Below are positions 24,083 to 35,658 of a DNA stretch of 64,000 nucleotides, one piece after another. Under the pieces are notes generated by a model. It did not search any database and was not told the origin of the DNA. It worked only from the letters and a program-made list of their open reading frames with translations. Both the position numbers and the translations under genes were made by a program. Within the stretch, counting starts at the first letter, position 1. Each line of letters begins with the position of its first letter. The stretch is from Rhipidocladum racemiflorum (taxonomy: Eukaryota > Streptophyta > Magnoliopsida > Poales > Poaceae): the NCBI GenBank assembly GCA_036346355.1, contig CM070580.1:64620854-64684853 (forward strand), read 5' to 3'.

Positions 24083-26470
24083 ATGGTCGTGAGCCCGACC
24101 ATCAGCAACACCACGGTGGGCAGGGTGCTCATTGACAGCGGGAGTTCCTTGGATTTAATCTCAGCGAAGGTCCTGGACGAGATGCAGATTCCTCAATCCA
24201 AGATCAAGAGCATAGCAGTTCCCTTTTACAGGATCGTTCCGGGCACTTCGGTCAAGCCCCTTGGCTAGGTCATTTTTCCCGTAACCTTTGGAAGTCTGAG
24301 CAACTTCCGAACAGAGATAATCACCTTCGAGGTAGTCAACTTCGAGTCAGCCTACAATGCTATTCTCGGTAGGTCAGCTCTGGACAAATTCATGGCCGCC
24401 ACGCACCATGCGTACTAGTGCTTAAAGGTTCCCAACCAAAACGGGGTGATAACCGTGAGGGGGAGCCATAAGTCGGGCACTAAACTGCGACGAAGGAGCA
24501 TTGGATATGGTCGGACAACTACCAACGCGTGGCCCCGATCAAGAGCCGAAGCATTCCCTGCCAAAAGTAACCCTCCAGCCTGGAGGGGAGACCAAGGCCG
24601 TTCCACTAAACGAAGCGGAACCGACCAAGGTCATGCATTTAGGGTCCTCCTTGGATCCTAAATAGGAACTCGAGCTCATCACTTTCCTCCGGACGAATGC
24701 AGATGTCTTCGCCTGGGAGCCATCTGACATGCCCGGGGTCCCAAGGGAAGTGGTCGAGCACAGGCTAGCGGTCTAGCCTGACAAAAAACCAGTGCGGCAA
24801 AAGCTCAGGCGTTTCTCCCCGGAAAAGCAACAGATCATTTGGGAGGAACTCGACAAGCTCCTCAAGGCCGGCTTCATTCGGGAAGTCGAGCATTCGGAGT
24901 GGCTGGCCAATCCAGTCATCGTTAAGAAGAAGGGGGGCAAGTGGCGCATGTGCGTCGATCACACGGGATTGAACGCCACGTGTCTAATGGACAATTTCCC
25001 GCTGCCTCGCATAGACCAGTTGGTCGACGCAACGGCGGAGTCCCAGGTGATGAGCTTCTTGGATGCCTACTCAGGTTATCACCAGATCGGCATATCACCT
25101 GAAGATAAAGAGAAGACTTCCTTCATTACCCCGCTCGGGACTTTCTGCTACACGACCATGTCCTTCGGTCTGAGGAACGCCGGAGCAACTTTTCAGCGCC
25201 TCATGCAGAAGACTTTCCCGGATCAGATAGGTCGAAATCTAGAAGTTTACGTGGACGACATAGTCGTCAAGAGCAAGCTCGCTTTGGGTCATGTCTTTGA
25301 CCTTGAGGAAACCTTTTGTAACCTCAACAAGCACCAAATAAAGTTGAATCCGAAGAAATGTGTTTTCAGTGTGAGGGCGGGCAAAGTGCTCTGCTACATA
25401 GTTGGTCCACAAGGCGTTGGGGTGAATTCGGAAAAAATTGAGGCCATCGAGAATATGAGGCCTCCTACCAGTGTGAAGGAGGTACAAGCCTTGACCGGAC
25501 GAATGGCCGCCTTGAGCCATTTCATTTCCCGGTTAGGTGAACGTGAGCTACCTTTCTTTAAGGCCCTACATAAGCACGATGGCTTCACTTGGTCGGAACA
25601 AGCCAATCGCTCTTTCGAAGAGTTAAAATAGTATCTATCCAAATCACCCGTCCTAACCACGCCCAAAGTGGAGGAGACTTTGCTGTTGTACTTAGCAGTA
25701 ACCCCACAAGCGATGAGCGTTGTGTTAATAGTGGAAAGGGATGGGGCATAGTGACCTATCTACTATGTCAGCGAGGTGTTACAAGGACCAAAGGAGCATT
25801 ACCCCAAGGTCCAAAAACTTTTATACTCACTGTTGATGGCTTCTAGAAAGCTGCGACACTATTTCCAGGCCCATAAGATCATGGTCCCGACCAATTTCCC
25901 ACTTAGGGAGATCCTAAGAAACCAAGACACCAGTGGTCGCATAGCCAAGTGGGCCATAGAGCTCGCTGAGTTCGAGATCAAATTCTCAGCTCGTACGGCG
26001 ATCAAGTCCTAGGTCTTGACGAATTTTGTGGTGGAATGGACAAACCCAGTTCCATCCGTTTCCAAACCCGCCGAACCTGAAGAAGGTCACTGGACCGTGT
26101 ACTTTGACGGATCCCGTGCATACGAACGCTCAGGGGCTGGAGTTGTATTAGTTTCCCCGCAGAGCGAACAACTCCAGTATTCTATTCATTTGCACTTCGC
26201 CGTGACCAACAACGCGGCGGAGTATGAGGGCCTCTGAGCCGGGCTACGCGCATGCAAAGCGCTCGAAGTCCAACAGCTTACTGTGAAGGGCGATTCACAG
26301 TTGGTCGTGAACCAGGTTAACTAGGAGTATCAGTTTTCCAATACCTCAATGACGCTTTACTTGGCCGAAGTAAGGAAGATGGAGAAGTACTTCAAGAATT
26401 TCAAGGTACTTTACATCCCCAGGAAGGATAATACCCTGGCCGACCAACTGTCCAAGGTCGGTTCCTCCCC
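24083..26470 (+). pseudogene. Tat pol: protease, RT and two RNase H regions
   Basis: The protease motif VLIDSGSSLDLI (about 24127-24162) keeps the DSG triad, and LGRSALDKF marks its end. RT is nearly intact at 24783-25631, with LANPVIVKKKGGKWRMCVD, MSFLDAYSGYHQI and catalytic YVDDIVVKSK. A gypsy-type RNase H follows (about 25640-26010, KLRHYFQAHKI). A second RNase H (26090-26470) shows VYFDGSRAYERSGAGVV, NNAAEYEGL and GDSQLVV, so this is the dual RNase H arrangement of Tat elements. Stops at 24266, 24416, 25629, 26010, 26235 and 26321 disable it. Confidence 0.87.
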
Positions 26471-26474
26471 ATGA

Positions 26475-28679
26475 ATTGCTCTTAAATCGTGCAAGAACGT
26501 TTTTCTGTTTCACCCATGAATACACCCACTCCGGTCCTCCTCTTGCCCTATAAAAAGGGGGCTTGGGTGCCTCTCTTCGCCGCCAACCCGTCCCTCTACT
26601 CCTCTTGAGCTCCTTCGCCTTTATTTCGACGAATTTCGTGTTTGTTCATCATCAACCAAAGAGTTTGCGACCTCGATTGCTCTCAATCTGGTAATCCTCT
26701 TCAAGATCCGACGCCACCATTGGATTCACATCGTCTAGACCTTTTCGGGGCTCACCTTCTCCAACCCTGCCACCTCTTCCATTGCAAAGTCCCTTTTGTT
26801 CAAACCCTAGAAACGATCGGCGATTACGGATGCCATAGCTCTTGTAGCCGGCTGACCTTTGTAGCTATAGTAACTTTTTCCATTTTTGTGGATTTTCTTT
26901 CCAATTCAACTTCGAAACGCTCGTTCTCTTCCGTCGTAACTCCGAATCGAGTGATTCAAATTCCTAAATTCATCTAAAATCACCCTCTATCTGCTAGTAC
27001 TAATTTTATAATTTTTAGATTTTATTTTATTTTTGGTTATTTATTTGAGTCTCGTTTTGCGCGTAGCCGAAGAATCCATCGAAGCCGCCGACGCCGTCGC
27101 TGAGAATCAAGTCTTCGATACCTAGCTGCTGGTGAAAGCAAGTCGTAGTCCTTGACCATGTTGGACCTATGTTTGCAAAAGTAATTTTGTTTCATATAAA
27201 TGGATGCTATTTGTTTACAAGTATTATTTACGGGAATAGTTAAATACCTGATTGCCATTATGACACCTTGAATCATTGAAATGCCATGTATCCATTGTCA
27301 CCCTATGTTGGGTCATTTACTAGTTGGACATGATTGTATTACCAACATTGGGTTATCTAACTATGCTTAGACATGCTTAGTTGTACGATGGGTTCATATC
27401 ACATGTTGAATTAATAATATTGACTTAATCAGATATGGAATCATGGCCGGTAGCCACAGTTGTAAAATTTGTTGTACCATGGCGGGGTTTGCCATTGGTC
27501 TTGGTTATACAAAATTGTTTTCACTCGGGCAAGTGATCGTGCAGTAAAGGGGGTGCTGTTAGCACATTTGGGATGTTGTTGTCTTACCTGAGTATATTTA
27601 AGGACTTAATCTTGTGCGCCATTAAACTGGGCCTAACCGTACAACCACATGTCTGGTGACAGACCTGGCTAATTAATTTGCAATGTCTAAATTTGAGTAC
27701 TGTCGTGGTTGTGTGGGTTCCGGGATAGACGGGTAGACTCACATGGCGCAAGAGGGGGCCTTGAGGGGTGAAACCTTAGCGTGGCAAGTACTGAATTTAG
27801 ACAGAGCATTGTAAAGGCCTTGTTATGATCTCTCTGCCGACACACCATAGGAAGTGTGTTAATTACGTATTGCAATAAGAGTTGATCATATCTTGTGGGT
27901 AAAGCTGTACAACCTCTGCAGAGTGTGTGTTATTCTATTCGAATAGCCGTGTCCGCGGTCATGGACGTGCCTGGGGATTTCACACGGGGTATAGTGTTTT
28001 CATAAAATGTTGGAAGTGGTTTGTTGGGAGTGAACGGGAAGTTCACTATTGTTTTCGATGTCAAAATATTAATACTGTTGAGTTCAGAGGTTAATGATGA
28101 TCTAGTTGGTGATGGGTGATGCCTCACCAATCTTGTGTTGTTGTTTACCATTAATTTACCAGTTATTATTATCTTTTTCAATTATGCTTTGAATCTATAC
28201 ACTGTATTTACATTCAAGTTATCGCTTTCTGCAAAATAACCATATGGTTATCCTTTGTCAAGCCGTACATTATTTGCATCATTCCCTGTGGCTTGCTGAG
28301 TACTTTTTGTACTCACGGCTTTATGCCTTTGTTGATCAGTTGCTGAGGAAGAACAGGGAAATACCGAGTTCTACGAGGAGGAGTATTTTGAAGACTACGT
28401 GAACTAGGATAGCGTTGCCCTAGACGATTGCCTATGGCATGTCGTATGGCCCAAGTTATTTTTATTTCTCTGCTGCAAGAATTTTATTTGCTTCTTAAGC
28501 CGTTAAGGCATTGTTATGTAAACTTTTACCATAAGGTCCGTTGTTACTATTTGCTACTTCTTAGTAATTTGATGAATGGAATGATATGTCAATTTTGTTG
28601 CCACTGTGTGTACTAGCGTGATCCGGGACTAGTGTGGTATACACAGAGGGTTTCGGATTCGTAAATTCGGGTCCCGACA
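26475..28679 (+). repeat. 5'-truncated LTR of a diverged RIRE3-like element
   Basis: The 3' 1.5 kb follows the LTR at 35659-39145 at lower identity and ends GGGTCCCGACA. The start motif TGTAACACCCC is absent, so the 5' part is lost. The left junction is approximate. Right of it the integrase resumes directly, but the upstream integrase (zinc finger and first core Asp) is missing. One deletion probably took both the LTR start and that piece of pol. No matching TSD survives (right side ATCAC). Confidence 0.75.
26548..26557 (+). promoter_or_regulatory. TATA box of the truncated LTR
   Basis: CTATAAAAAG is a stronger match to the consensus than the CTATTTAA box of the other copies. It precedes a pyrimidine-rich leader, as expected at a transcript start. 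Confidence 0.55.
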
Positions 28680-29353
28680 ATCACGGACAATGGAACCCAA
28701 TTCACCAGCGAACTATTCCAAGCTTATTGTGAGGAAATCGGGACAAATGTTTGCTTCACCTCTGTGGCACATCCACACATCCACAGAGCAACGGAGCAGC
28801 CGAACGAGCAAATGGGAATATCATTCAAGGAATAAAAAAGTGGGTCTTTAAGAACCTCAACCAGCACAAGCAGGACTGGGTGGACGAGCTTCCTTCCGTC
28901 CTCTGGTCAGTTCGCACTACGACAAGTCGAGCCACGGGCGAAACCCCGTTTAATCTCATCTACGGTGTAGAGGCCATACTGCCTGCAGAAATTATGCTCG
29001 GGTCTCCAAGGGTGCACTTGGCCAATTCCACCGACCAAGAGATTGAGCATCTCGTAGACCTAGACCTTGCTAAGGTAACACGAGAACAGGCATTGCTTTG
29101 ATCCACGGTTTACCTACAAGCTCTGCGTAGGCACGCAACCAAATCGGTATGGCCAAGGACCCTACAAGTTGGCGACCTCGTCCTACATTGAGTTCAGGAC
29201 TTATCAAAGGTCAACAAGCTGACCCCCAGGTGGGAGGGTCCTTACACGGTCATTTCAGCAACACGCCCGGGGGCTGTTCGCCTGGCGATGGAAGATGGTC
29301 GAAAGCTCACCAACACCTGGAACATCGGTCAATTACATAAGTTCTATGTTTAA
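28680..29353 (+). pseudogene. Integrase core and C-terminal end of the second Tat element
   Basis: The block opens at the second core Asp (TDNGTQFTSELF) and continues to the third acidic residue region (QSNGAAERANGN), then WVDELPSVLWSVRTTTSRAT and GVEAILPAEI. A frameshift falls near 28760-28790 and a stop at 29099, after which the tail reads on to a stop at 29351. The N-terminal half of integrase is absent, so it cannot act. Confidence 0.83.
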
Positions 29354-30240
29354 TACATTCATACATTTTGCACATCCTTAACGGGCTTTTTCTATAAAAT
29401 TTGGTTCTTTCGCCTCTGTGTTCCCCCTTCCCAAGATTTCGAGAATGTCCCTGCCCATTGATAAGCCAACCCAATCTCGCACAAAGGGCACACTCCCCTC
29501 ATAATCTTGATGACAGAAGAGGCAGGCACAGGCAAGAACATTCGCTCTAATTTCACTATTTTTAAGATTGGCAAACATGCACAAAGTGACAATGTGCGTG
29601 CACCAAACGCCACGTAACTGAGCTCATCGCCAGAGGACCAAGTCTACATAAGTCGATCATTGTCCGCAGTAGCCTTTTGCTGCATGAAACGATCGCAAAC
29701 AAACACTCTCTGGACGGTCCAGAGCTCAGGCCCGACTTATGCGTGATCGGTAACCATGACCATTGACGATATGGCACACGTGTATCCCAAACACGTGGAT
29801 GACTATGCTCGCAATTTAGGGGTATGGGTCAAGACACGTGTATCCCAAACGCATGTTCCTTTCACAACTTAACCCATGCTCGCAACAAGGAGATTCGGTG
29901 CTTGGTCGTGGGCGCAAGGGCATGCGCGAACTTTTCTAACTCTACTATGAACGAGCTCGTGCTCGCAATCACGGTGCATGACCATCGTTCATAGCGGGGG
30001 CTAGTAGGGACGAACAACCATGTTTTTTAGTAAAATATGGCATTTTTTAGATTCTCTCTCGTCCTTTACTACTTGAAAGTTTTTTGCTTTCTCTGTTCTC
30101 TTCATTTGCTTTGTCTTTGTATAGGACGATCTCCGATCATTCAAAAGGCATTCATAGCAAAAGAAGTAAAGGGGCAAAGTTTACTCAAAGATTGCCTCAC
30201 AAAAAATACATCTTGGGCGGCTATGCCTTGCTCCGCCGCT
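29354..30240. other. Spacer between pol and the antisense gene
   Basis: No coding region is visible. Direct repeats of ACACGTGTATCCCAAAC lie at 29776-29792 and 29834-29850, and the related motif CATGCTCGCAA appears nearby. Confidence 0.6.
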
Positions 30241-30249
30241 CGGCCTGGA

Positions 30250-33170
30250 GAATAATGAGCTCTTCCCTAATGGAGTCAAGCTCAGCTTCGAGGTTAATGA
30301 CCCGATTCCGAGCCGCGCGACCTTCTGCGGCACCTTGGCGAAGACGTTGAGCTTCTTTCTGGTGCGCGTCGGTCGACTCGGTGGCCTCTTGCGCGGCCCG
30401 TCGAAGCTCGAAGACCTCCTACCTCAGCTTCTCTGCCTCCTGCTCCAGGTCAGCGTGCCTGGATTATAGGATTGATTTGTTCATGGTGCTCTGGAAAATC
30501 ATTTCCTGAAGATCCACGGCAAACTCCTTGGCTTGACGAAGCTCTGTGTTGTTCGAAGCTTGGAGCTCGGCCACTCGACACTCGAGCTCGGTAATCCGGG
30601 CCTCTTGCTCGCCATGATACTTGGCAAACTCGCCCTCGGAGATGGTCGCCGCGTCGAAGTCCTCCATGGACTTAGCGACGAACTGCAAAGAGAACGCGTT
30701 AGATGTACGAACGTTGAAGAAAAGGGAGAACATGGAAAAAAGACCAAGTCTTACCAGGAGAGCGCGACAGATCATGTTTCTCTGAGTCTTCTCACGGCTG
30801 AGGGTTGGGGCTCAGAACCCGGGCCTATCCTGAGCAGGATCTCCCCCTTCCCAAGCAGGCGACTCACTCGGTTGGGGGCTATCATCGCCCCGAGCATCCG
30901 ATATGCTCGGGGGAATGAGAGAAAGGCCTTCTGGTCCCTCTCCTCCTGGAGAGGATCTTTATCCAGGCCTTGCTCCTCTTGGGGATGATCTTCCTCCAAG
31001 AATTGCTCCTCCGACGGACGCTCCACGGGCCCCGGTTGGGGACGCACTTCCTCCAGCTCAGGCTCTCCGCGCGGAGACTGTTCCTCGGGGACGAGCTCCT
31101 CCTGGGGAGCCCTTTACTCCAGGACCTCCAGGATAGTGTCCTGAGTAACCTCCGTGCTCGGAACCTCGGGCAGGACATCAACGACTCCGGGACTTGGGGT
31201 CCCAGACTGCCCACTCCCCTAGAAGCTTTGCTCCTCCAGCACCGTGTGAGCCTCTGCGACCTTCGGTGTGTCGTCATGAGGAAGCTCCTCAAGCTCCTCG
31301 GACATCACCAGGTCGGCAGCAAGCTGGAGCGCCCTCTCCGCTGCAGAGTCAAGGATCCCTTCAGCTAATCGCCTTAAGTCTAAAGACAAGAGACGAGCTA
31401 TCACGCCCACATCATCAGAGTGGGGTTAGCTCGAGCATCCAGAAAAGAGAAGAAGGACAAAAACAGGCAGGTGAACCAAGTGACCTTACCTTCAACAAGC
31501 CTTGTTGTTTCGTTCTCAGTATCCTCGCTATCATCCGCAGAGGGCTTGCTCACGGTGACATAGGCCTTGATGACGGCCTCAGCCCTTTTCTTAGCTGCGT
31601 CACTAGCCCGCGCCATCGCGGGGTCGACCACCTCCATGTCAACACCCTCGATGGCTAGGGTCGGGCGCGCCAACCTTGCACCCGGCGACCTTCGGTGTCT
31701 CTTGGTGAGGGGCGCATCATCCTCTTCCTCCTCCTCCTCGGCCACCGCCTTCGCCGGGCTCGTGACCGCCTGCGCTAGCCGAGCTTGGAGGGCTGCGATC
31801 TGCTCCTCCAACTGCTCCTTGCTCGTAGGGGTGATGGCCGCTGCTTCAGCCCTCTTGGCATCTTTGGCCAGCTGTTGCAAGCGAGCCGTCAAGGCAGGTT
31901 TCTTGTTCTTGAAGTCAGCAAACCACCGCTTTAGCTATCTTACCTTCTGCCTGTCGGCATACTCCAGGTGTTGCTTGATCGGTGGCCTACTCAGGACCTG
32001 CCTCTTGGAGCGCCGAGCAGGAGAAATGGGAGGAGTTCATCGACGATGCCTGGTCATCACCTTTCTCCTCGTACCCGCAGCAGCAGGGGGATCCCCTAGT
32101 GGTAGCGGCTGGATCGCGGCCATCGCAATCTCGAGGGCGATCCTCTCCTATCTCACGATCAACCACACTGTCAGAGGTGCTCGGGGCGGAACACTTACCC
32201 TCGAGCATAGCTTGCAAAGAACATTTACCTCCTCGCTACGGTCGAACACGTTCCACACAAATTGGCGCCCGCGCGTCAACTCCTTACTGTTTGGGGTCCC
32301 GAACATCTCGATGACCCATTCTTCTACCCAGTCCTCCCGCGGGGCCGCAGCACGAGCAAAAGGTGAGAGCCCAAGCAAGTGGAGACCAAAGAAAAACAGA
32401 ATTCAGAAGGAATTAAGGGAACTTACCTAAGTCTGCCTCACGGGTGAGGTCTTGTCACCCGGTAATCTCGAAGAAGGGATGCTCCCTCCTTCTCAGCGGG
32501 GACACCTGATTCCTGAGGAAGTCCCGAGCAATGTCCTGACCAGTAAGCCCCATTTGGGTGAGCTTACTGATCATCATCAACGTCCACTCCTCTTCGGGTT
32601 GCACGGGCAGACGCGGCGTCCCGACCAGCGGGGCCGGTTCCTCAGTATAGCGAAGGTCGCTCCCCTCCGCCTTCTTCAGGTAAAACCAATGCTCGGCCCA
32701 ACCAAACACCAAATCCTTCAGAGAGAGGATCGGGAAGTCTTAAGGTCGGTTGGACCTAAGCCGGAAGTAAATGCAGCCGGCGGGTGTGTTCCCACCGGTG
32801 CGGAATGAAGAATAGAAATGAAAGAAAAGACTGGCCGTGGGCACGACACCCACGTACCCCTCGTAGAGGTGCGAGAAGATCGTCAGGACAAGGATGGAGT
32901 TGGGATTCAAGCTAGAGATCTCGCACTCGCAGAAGGCAAGTACAGAAGCAAGGAACTCACTCTTGGGCGTCATAAGCCCATTGATGGTGTAGAGCTCGTA
33001 GGAGACGATCTCCCCCTCCTGCGGCGCCAGCTCTGTATCGCCGCCAGGCGCTCGTGCCGAGCCCTCGTCGAGGTGGCCGTCGTCAATGAGCAACTAAAGC
33101 CTCCTCCTGCTCATCTGGCTGACTCCAAATCTCGCCATTGATGCAGAGGAATGAAGGGTGCGAAGCGCAA
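30250..33170 (-). pseudogene. Antisense ORF of the Tat element (Transposase_28-like)
   Basis: Read right to left, it begins near 33170. The block at 33093-32740 includes EIVSYELYTINGLMTPKSEF, SHLYEGYVGVVP and FFHFYSSFRTGG, and matches the family named putative gypsy-type transposon (Transposase_28), found in antisense genes between pol and the 3' LTR of Tat elements. It shifts frame into WAEHWFYLKKAEGSDLRY and an Arg-rich end (32712-32455). Further exons (about 31892-31401, 31290-30880, 30775-30464) are Glu/Ala-rich and probably coiled coil, with a basic KRHRRSPGAR stretch. Stops and frame changes show decay, though some may be introns. Its role in the element is not established. Confidence 0.75.
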
Positions 33171-33600
33171 GAAGTTTGGGGAACTTTTTTCGAGCGAGAC
33201 CGAGCAAGTATGCAGTAGATTTCTCTGCCGTACTGTTCGGGCTTAAAAAGGCAGTGAAAAGCCGCTTTTAATGACACTGTGACCTTTCACGAACCGACAC
33301 ATGTCCGTTACAGCCGTAACAGTTAGTAAAAAGCATTTTCTGAGAAACTGTTCGGACCGTTATGAAGATGCTTCTTGGAAAAGGAACCAGCGCATCCTTC
33401 TGATCTTTACCCAAGCATTCCGCTTAGTCGGGGGCCGAGCCAGATGGTCGCTCGAGACCCGTCAAGCTCGTCCGCCACCACGGCATGCTCAGATGCTGCA
33501 GTAGTTCTTCACTGTAAGATACCAATCCCCCCTGTGAGTCTTTTGAGGCTCAAGGGGAAGACCTAGCCATGTAGCTTTCCACTTGAGCCTCGGGGCTAGC
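33171..33600. other. Upstream region of the antisense ORF and 3' end of the Tat internal region
   Basis: No gene is seen. CTCGGGGCTAG at 33589-33599, just before the LTR start, is the likely but degenerate polypurine tract. A promoter for the antisense ORF would have to lie here. Confidence 0.45.
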
Positions 33601-33917
33601 TGTCGGGGATTGGAATATTTTCCACATGACCTTTTTGCCTCGATGGCCGATGCCAATCGACCATGAACACCCTTGATCGGGATGTCCAAGAAAAGATCTC
33701 AAGTGATCCCATGCTCGGCAACGAACATGCTCACCAACCCTCAACAAAACATGTTTGGCTACAGGCTTCGAAGACGAGTATGAGCAACCTTGTTCGGGAA
33801 GGCACAGGTTGGTCGTACCGGACCAAGGGAATGCTCAACGATGGCCGAAGGATGTGGTCAACCCACTAACAGGAAAGTGGCGACCAGTTCGCCGAGGATC
33901 CAGGGAAGTTATGCCAG
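33601..33917 (+). repeat. Truncated 3' LTR of the second Tat element
   Basis: It starts TGTCGGGGATTGG and follows the 5' LTR up to GGGAAGTTATGCCAG, corresponding to about position 319 of 649. It then passes abruptly into the leader of a RIRE3-like element. GCCA at 33913-33916 is shared by both partners, a likely microhomology at the deletion point. Confidence 0.88.
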
Positions 33918-34081
33918 ACTGACTGTAGGACTTACCCATAGTTAGAATGGTCATAGTGAGGATAAAAATTATTTTCTAAAGTTAAAATTTGCCAAGATGA
34001 TGAATGAAATCTTGACTTATCCCCTTCTCTCTCTTCATACACCATTTGCTGAATACTTCTTGATCTCATTTTGATTTTAAA

Positions 34082-34870
34082 ATGTTGCATTCTTACGCGA
34101 GTATCTTTTGGCAGATGAAGATTATCAACAACTACGCCGAGCGTGAGGAAGGCTACGCCGCTGAGTTGTGGCGTATGCTACAGGTGCTAGGAGGTTTTAA
34201 GAGGCCGCTTTACCAGGGAAACACCATAATACAGGTAGGATTGGTCAAGGCATGGGACATCAAGATCATACTGTATGCTCGCGAGAAGACGAAGTTCAGC
34301 CGCCCGTGCTACTTCACGGCCAGGAGGTCCACCTTCCAGATGGGGATCCAGGAGGTGTCGCGCTGAGCAATGCGAAACATCGCTCGCACCTACTCAGGAG
34401 AGCTGGAGGGCACTGTGTTTCGCCACCACCCACGTCGAGACAACAGGGTTGAGCGGAAGTTGATAGAGGATGAGGATGTCACCATCACACATTTGGCGAG
34501 GTTCGTCGTCGTACAGGAGGATGCACTCGATGATACGGTGCGGGAGCTGCAGAAGACCTGTGAGGAGGTCAAGAAAGAGAAGAGAAGTCTACAGGAGGTT
34601 CGAGAGTATATGTCTGATCTTCTGCGAAGGATTGATGAGCTGGAGATGGCATTGTATGGACAGGGACCGGAGCTAGTACTGGAGTTGCATGAGCCAGATC
34701 CCGAGGAGCCGCAGCCAAAGCCACAGCATGCACCTCAGCCACAGCCCGCGCCAGAGCCCGAGGAGGATGCCGTTTCTTCAACTACTGTTGTTGTGGGGCA
34801 TGGCGACTGCTTTGCGCCTATGCCACCGCACCCGCCACGTGGAGGCAGTGGAGGTTGGCTTGAGGAGTGA
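34082..34870 (+). pseudogene. ORF0 upstream of gag, one in-frame stop
   Basis: One frame runs through both halves, broken only by TGA at 34364-34366. The ATG at 34114, after GGCAG, is an alternative start. The product (about 260 residues) has an N-terminal half with YAEREEGYAAELWRML and FSRPCYFTARRSTFQMGIQE, a central coiled-coil segment (DTVRELQKTCEEVKKEKRSL), and a Pro/Gln/Glu-rich tail. I recall additional ORFs upstream of gag in RIRE3/RIRE8-type elements, but the function is unknown. The sister copy at 1731-13622 has lost it. Confidence 0.65.
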
Positions 34871-35154
34871 GCGTGGGTTTTGCAGTTGAGACTCCTTCGC
34901 TGAGTCGCATTATAGAATAAGAGTCACCCCTAGAGGCGTTAGACTCCAATTTGCAAGTTGCTTTGTTCTTTTCATGCTTGTGAGTGTCTGGTATGTGTTG
35001 CAAGGCCTTTAGGCATTGTGAGAAACCATACCCAGTTATTATTAATAATTAATAAAGTTGGATTTTGAGTTACACCTTCCACCTCGCATAAGTTTCCTTA
35101 CCACTTGTCTATTCTTGTTTCCCTCTCGTCTCTAAACCTTGGAGTAATCGACAG
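34871..35154. other. Spacer between ORF0 and gag
   Basis: It is non-coding and contains AATAAAG near 35051. It matches the corresponding leader segment of the minus-strand copy. Confidence 0.6.
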
Positions 35155-35658
35155 ATGGTGAACACTCGTGGAAACAACGGAGGTAACGGAAGTGGTTCTC
35201 GCCTAGCTGGGAACCCAGATGATGTGAACCAGGCGCCCCCAACCAGCACCAGCAGTAGACATGCAGAACTTTGGAGCTTTCCTTGCTGCACATACTCAGT
35301 TGATGCATGCCATGATGCAACAAATGCAGCAAGTCACTGCTCAGGCCGTTGCTAATCAAGCTAATCAGGGACAGCGACGGAATTCCAGACTTTCAAAGTT
35401 TATGAGGACTCATCCGCCCACATTCTCTGGAAACGCCAATCCACTGGAGGCAGATGATTGACTGAGATCGATTGAAAGGAAGCTGCACATCACCCAATGC
35501 GTGGGGAATGAAAGAGTGCTTTACGCCTCTCATCAGTTAGAAGGTACTGCAGCCGAATGGTGGGAGAACTTTTGCGCTGCACATGAGAACCCCTGGGACA
35601 TCACTTGAGAGGAGTTCACAGCTGCATTTCGTCAGTATCATGTGCCAGAAGGGATCAT
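35155..35658 (+). pseudogene. gag, first part
   Basis: The start MVNTRGNNGGNGSG is at 35155. A frameshift near 35240 moves to the frame MQNFGAFLAAHTQLMHAMMQ, then MRTHPPTFSGNANPLEADD and WWENFCAAHENPWDIT. Both in-frame TGA codons (35459 and 35606) stand where the sister copy or the family has Trp (TGG), so each is a single G-to-A change. Gag is interrupted at 35659 by a solo LTR and continues at 39151. Confidence 0.88.
35654..35658. repeat. Target site duplication ATCAT, left copy
   Basis: It is repeated exactly at 39146-39150. Removing the LTR plus one copy puts gag back in frame. Confidence 0.95.

Larger units (their letters stand above)
21161..33917 (+). mobile_element. Second Tat-lineage gypsy element, 3' LTR truncated
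   Basis: A 649-bp 5' LTR (21161-21809) and 319 bp of 3' LTR (from 33601) share the start TGTCGGGGATTGG. Between them lie gag, protease, RT, two RNase H-like regions, part of integrase, and an antisense gene. The dual RNase H and an antisense ORF between pol and the 3' LTR are known traits of the Tat lineage. A RIRE3-like LTR fragment interrupts the integrase, and the final half of the 3' LTR is deleted at about 33917. The 5' flank is CAATT; no matching copy remains. Confidence 0.85.

Noticed and set aside
29776..29850. Attachment or integration site from ACACGTGTATCCCAAAC repeats
   Set aside because: There are only two copies 58 bp apart inside a retrotransposon spacer, with no insertion between them.
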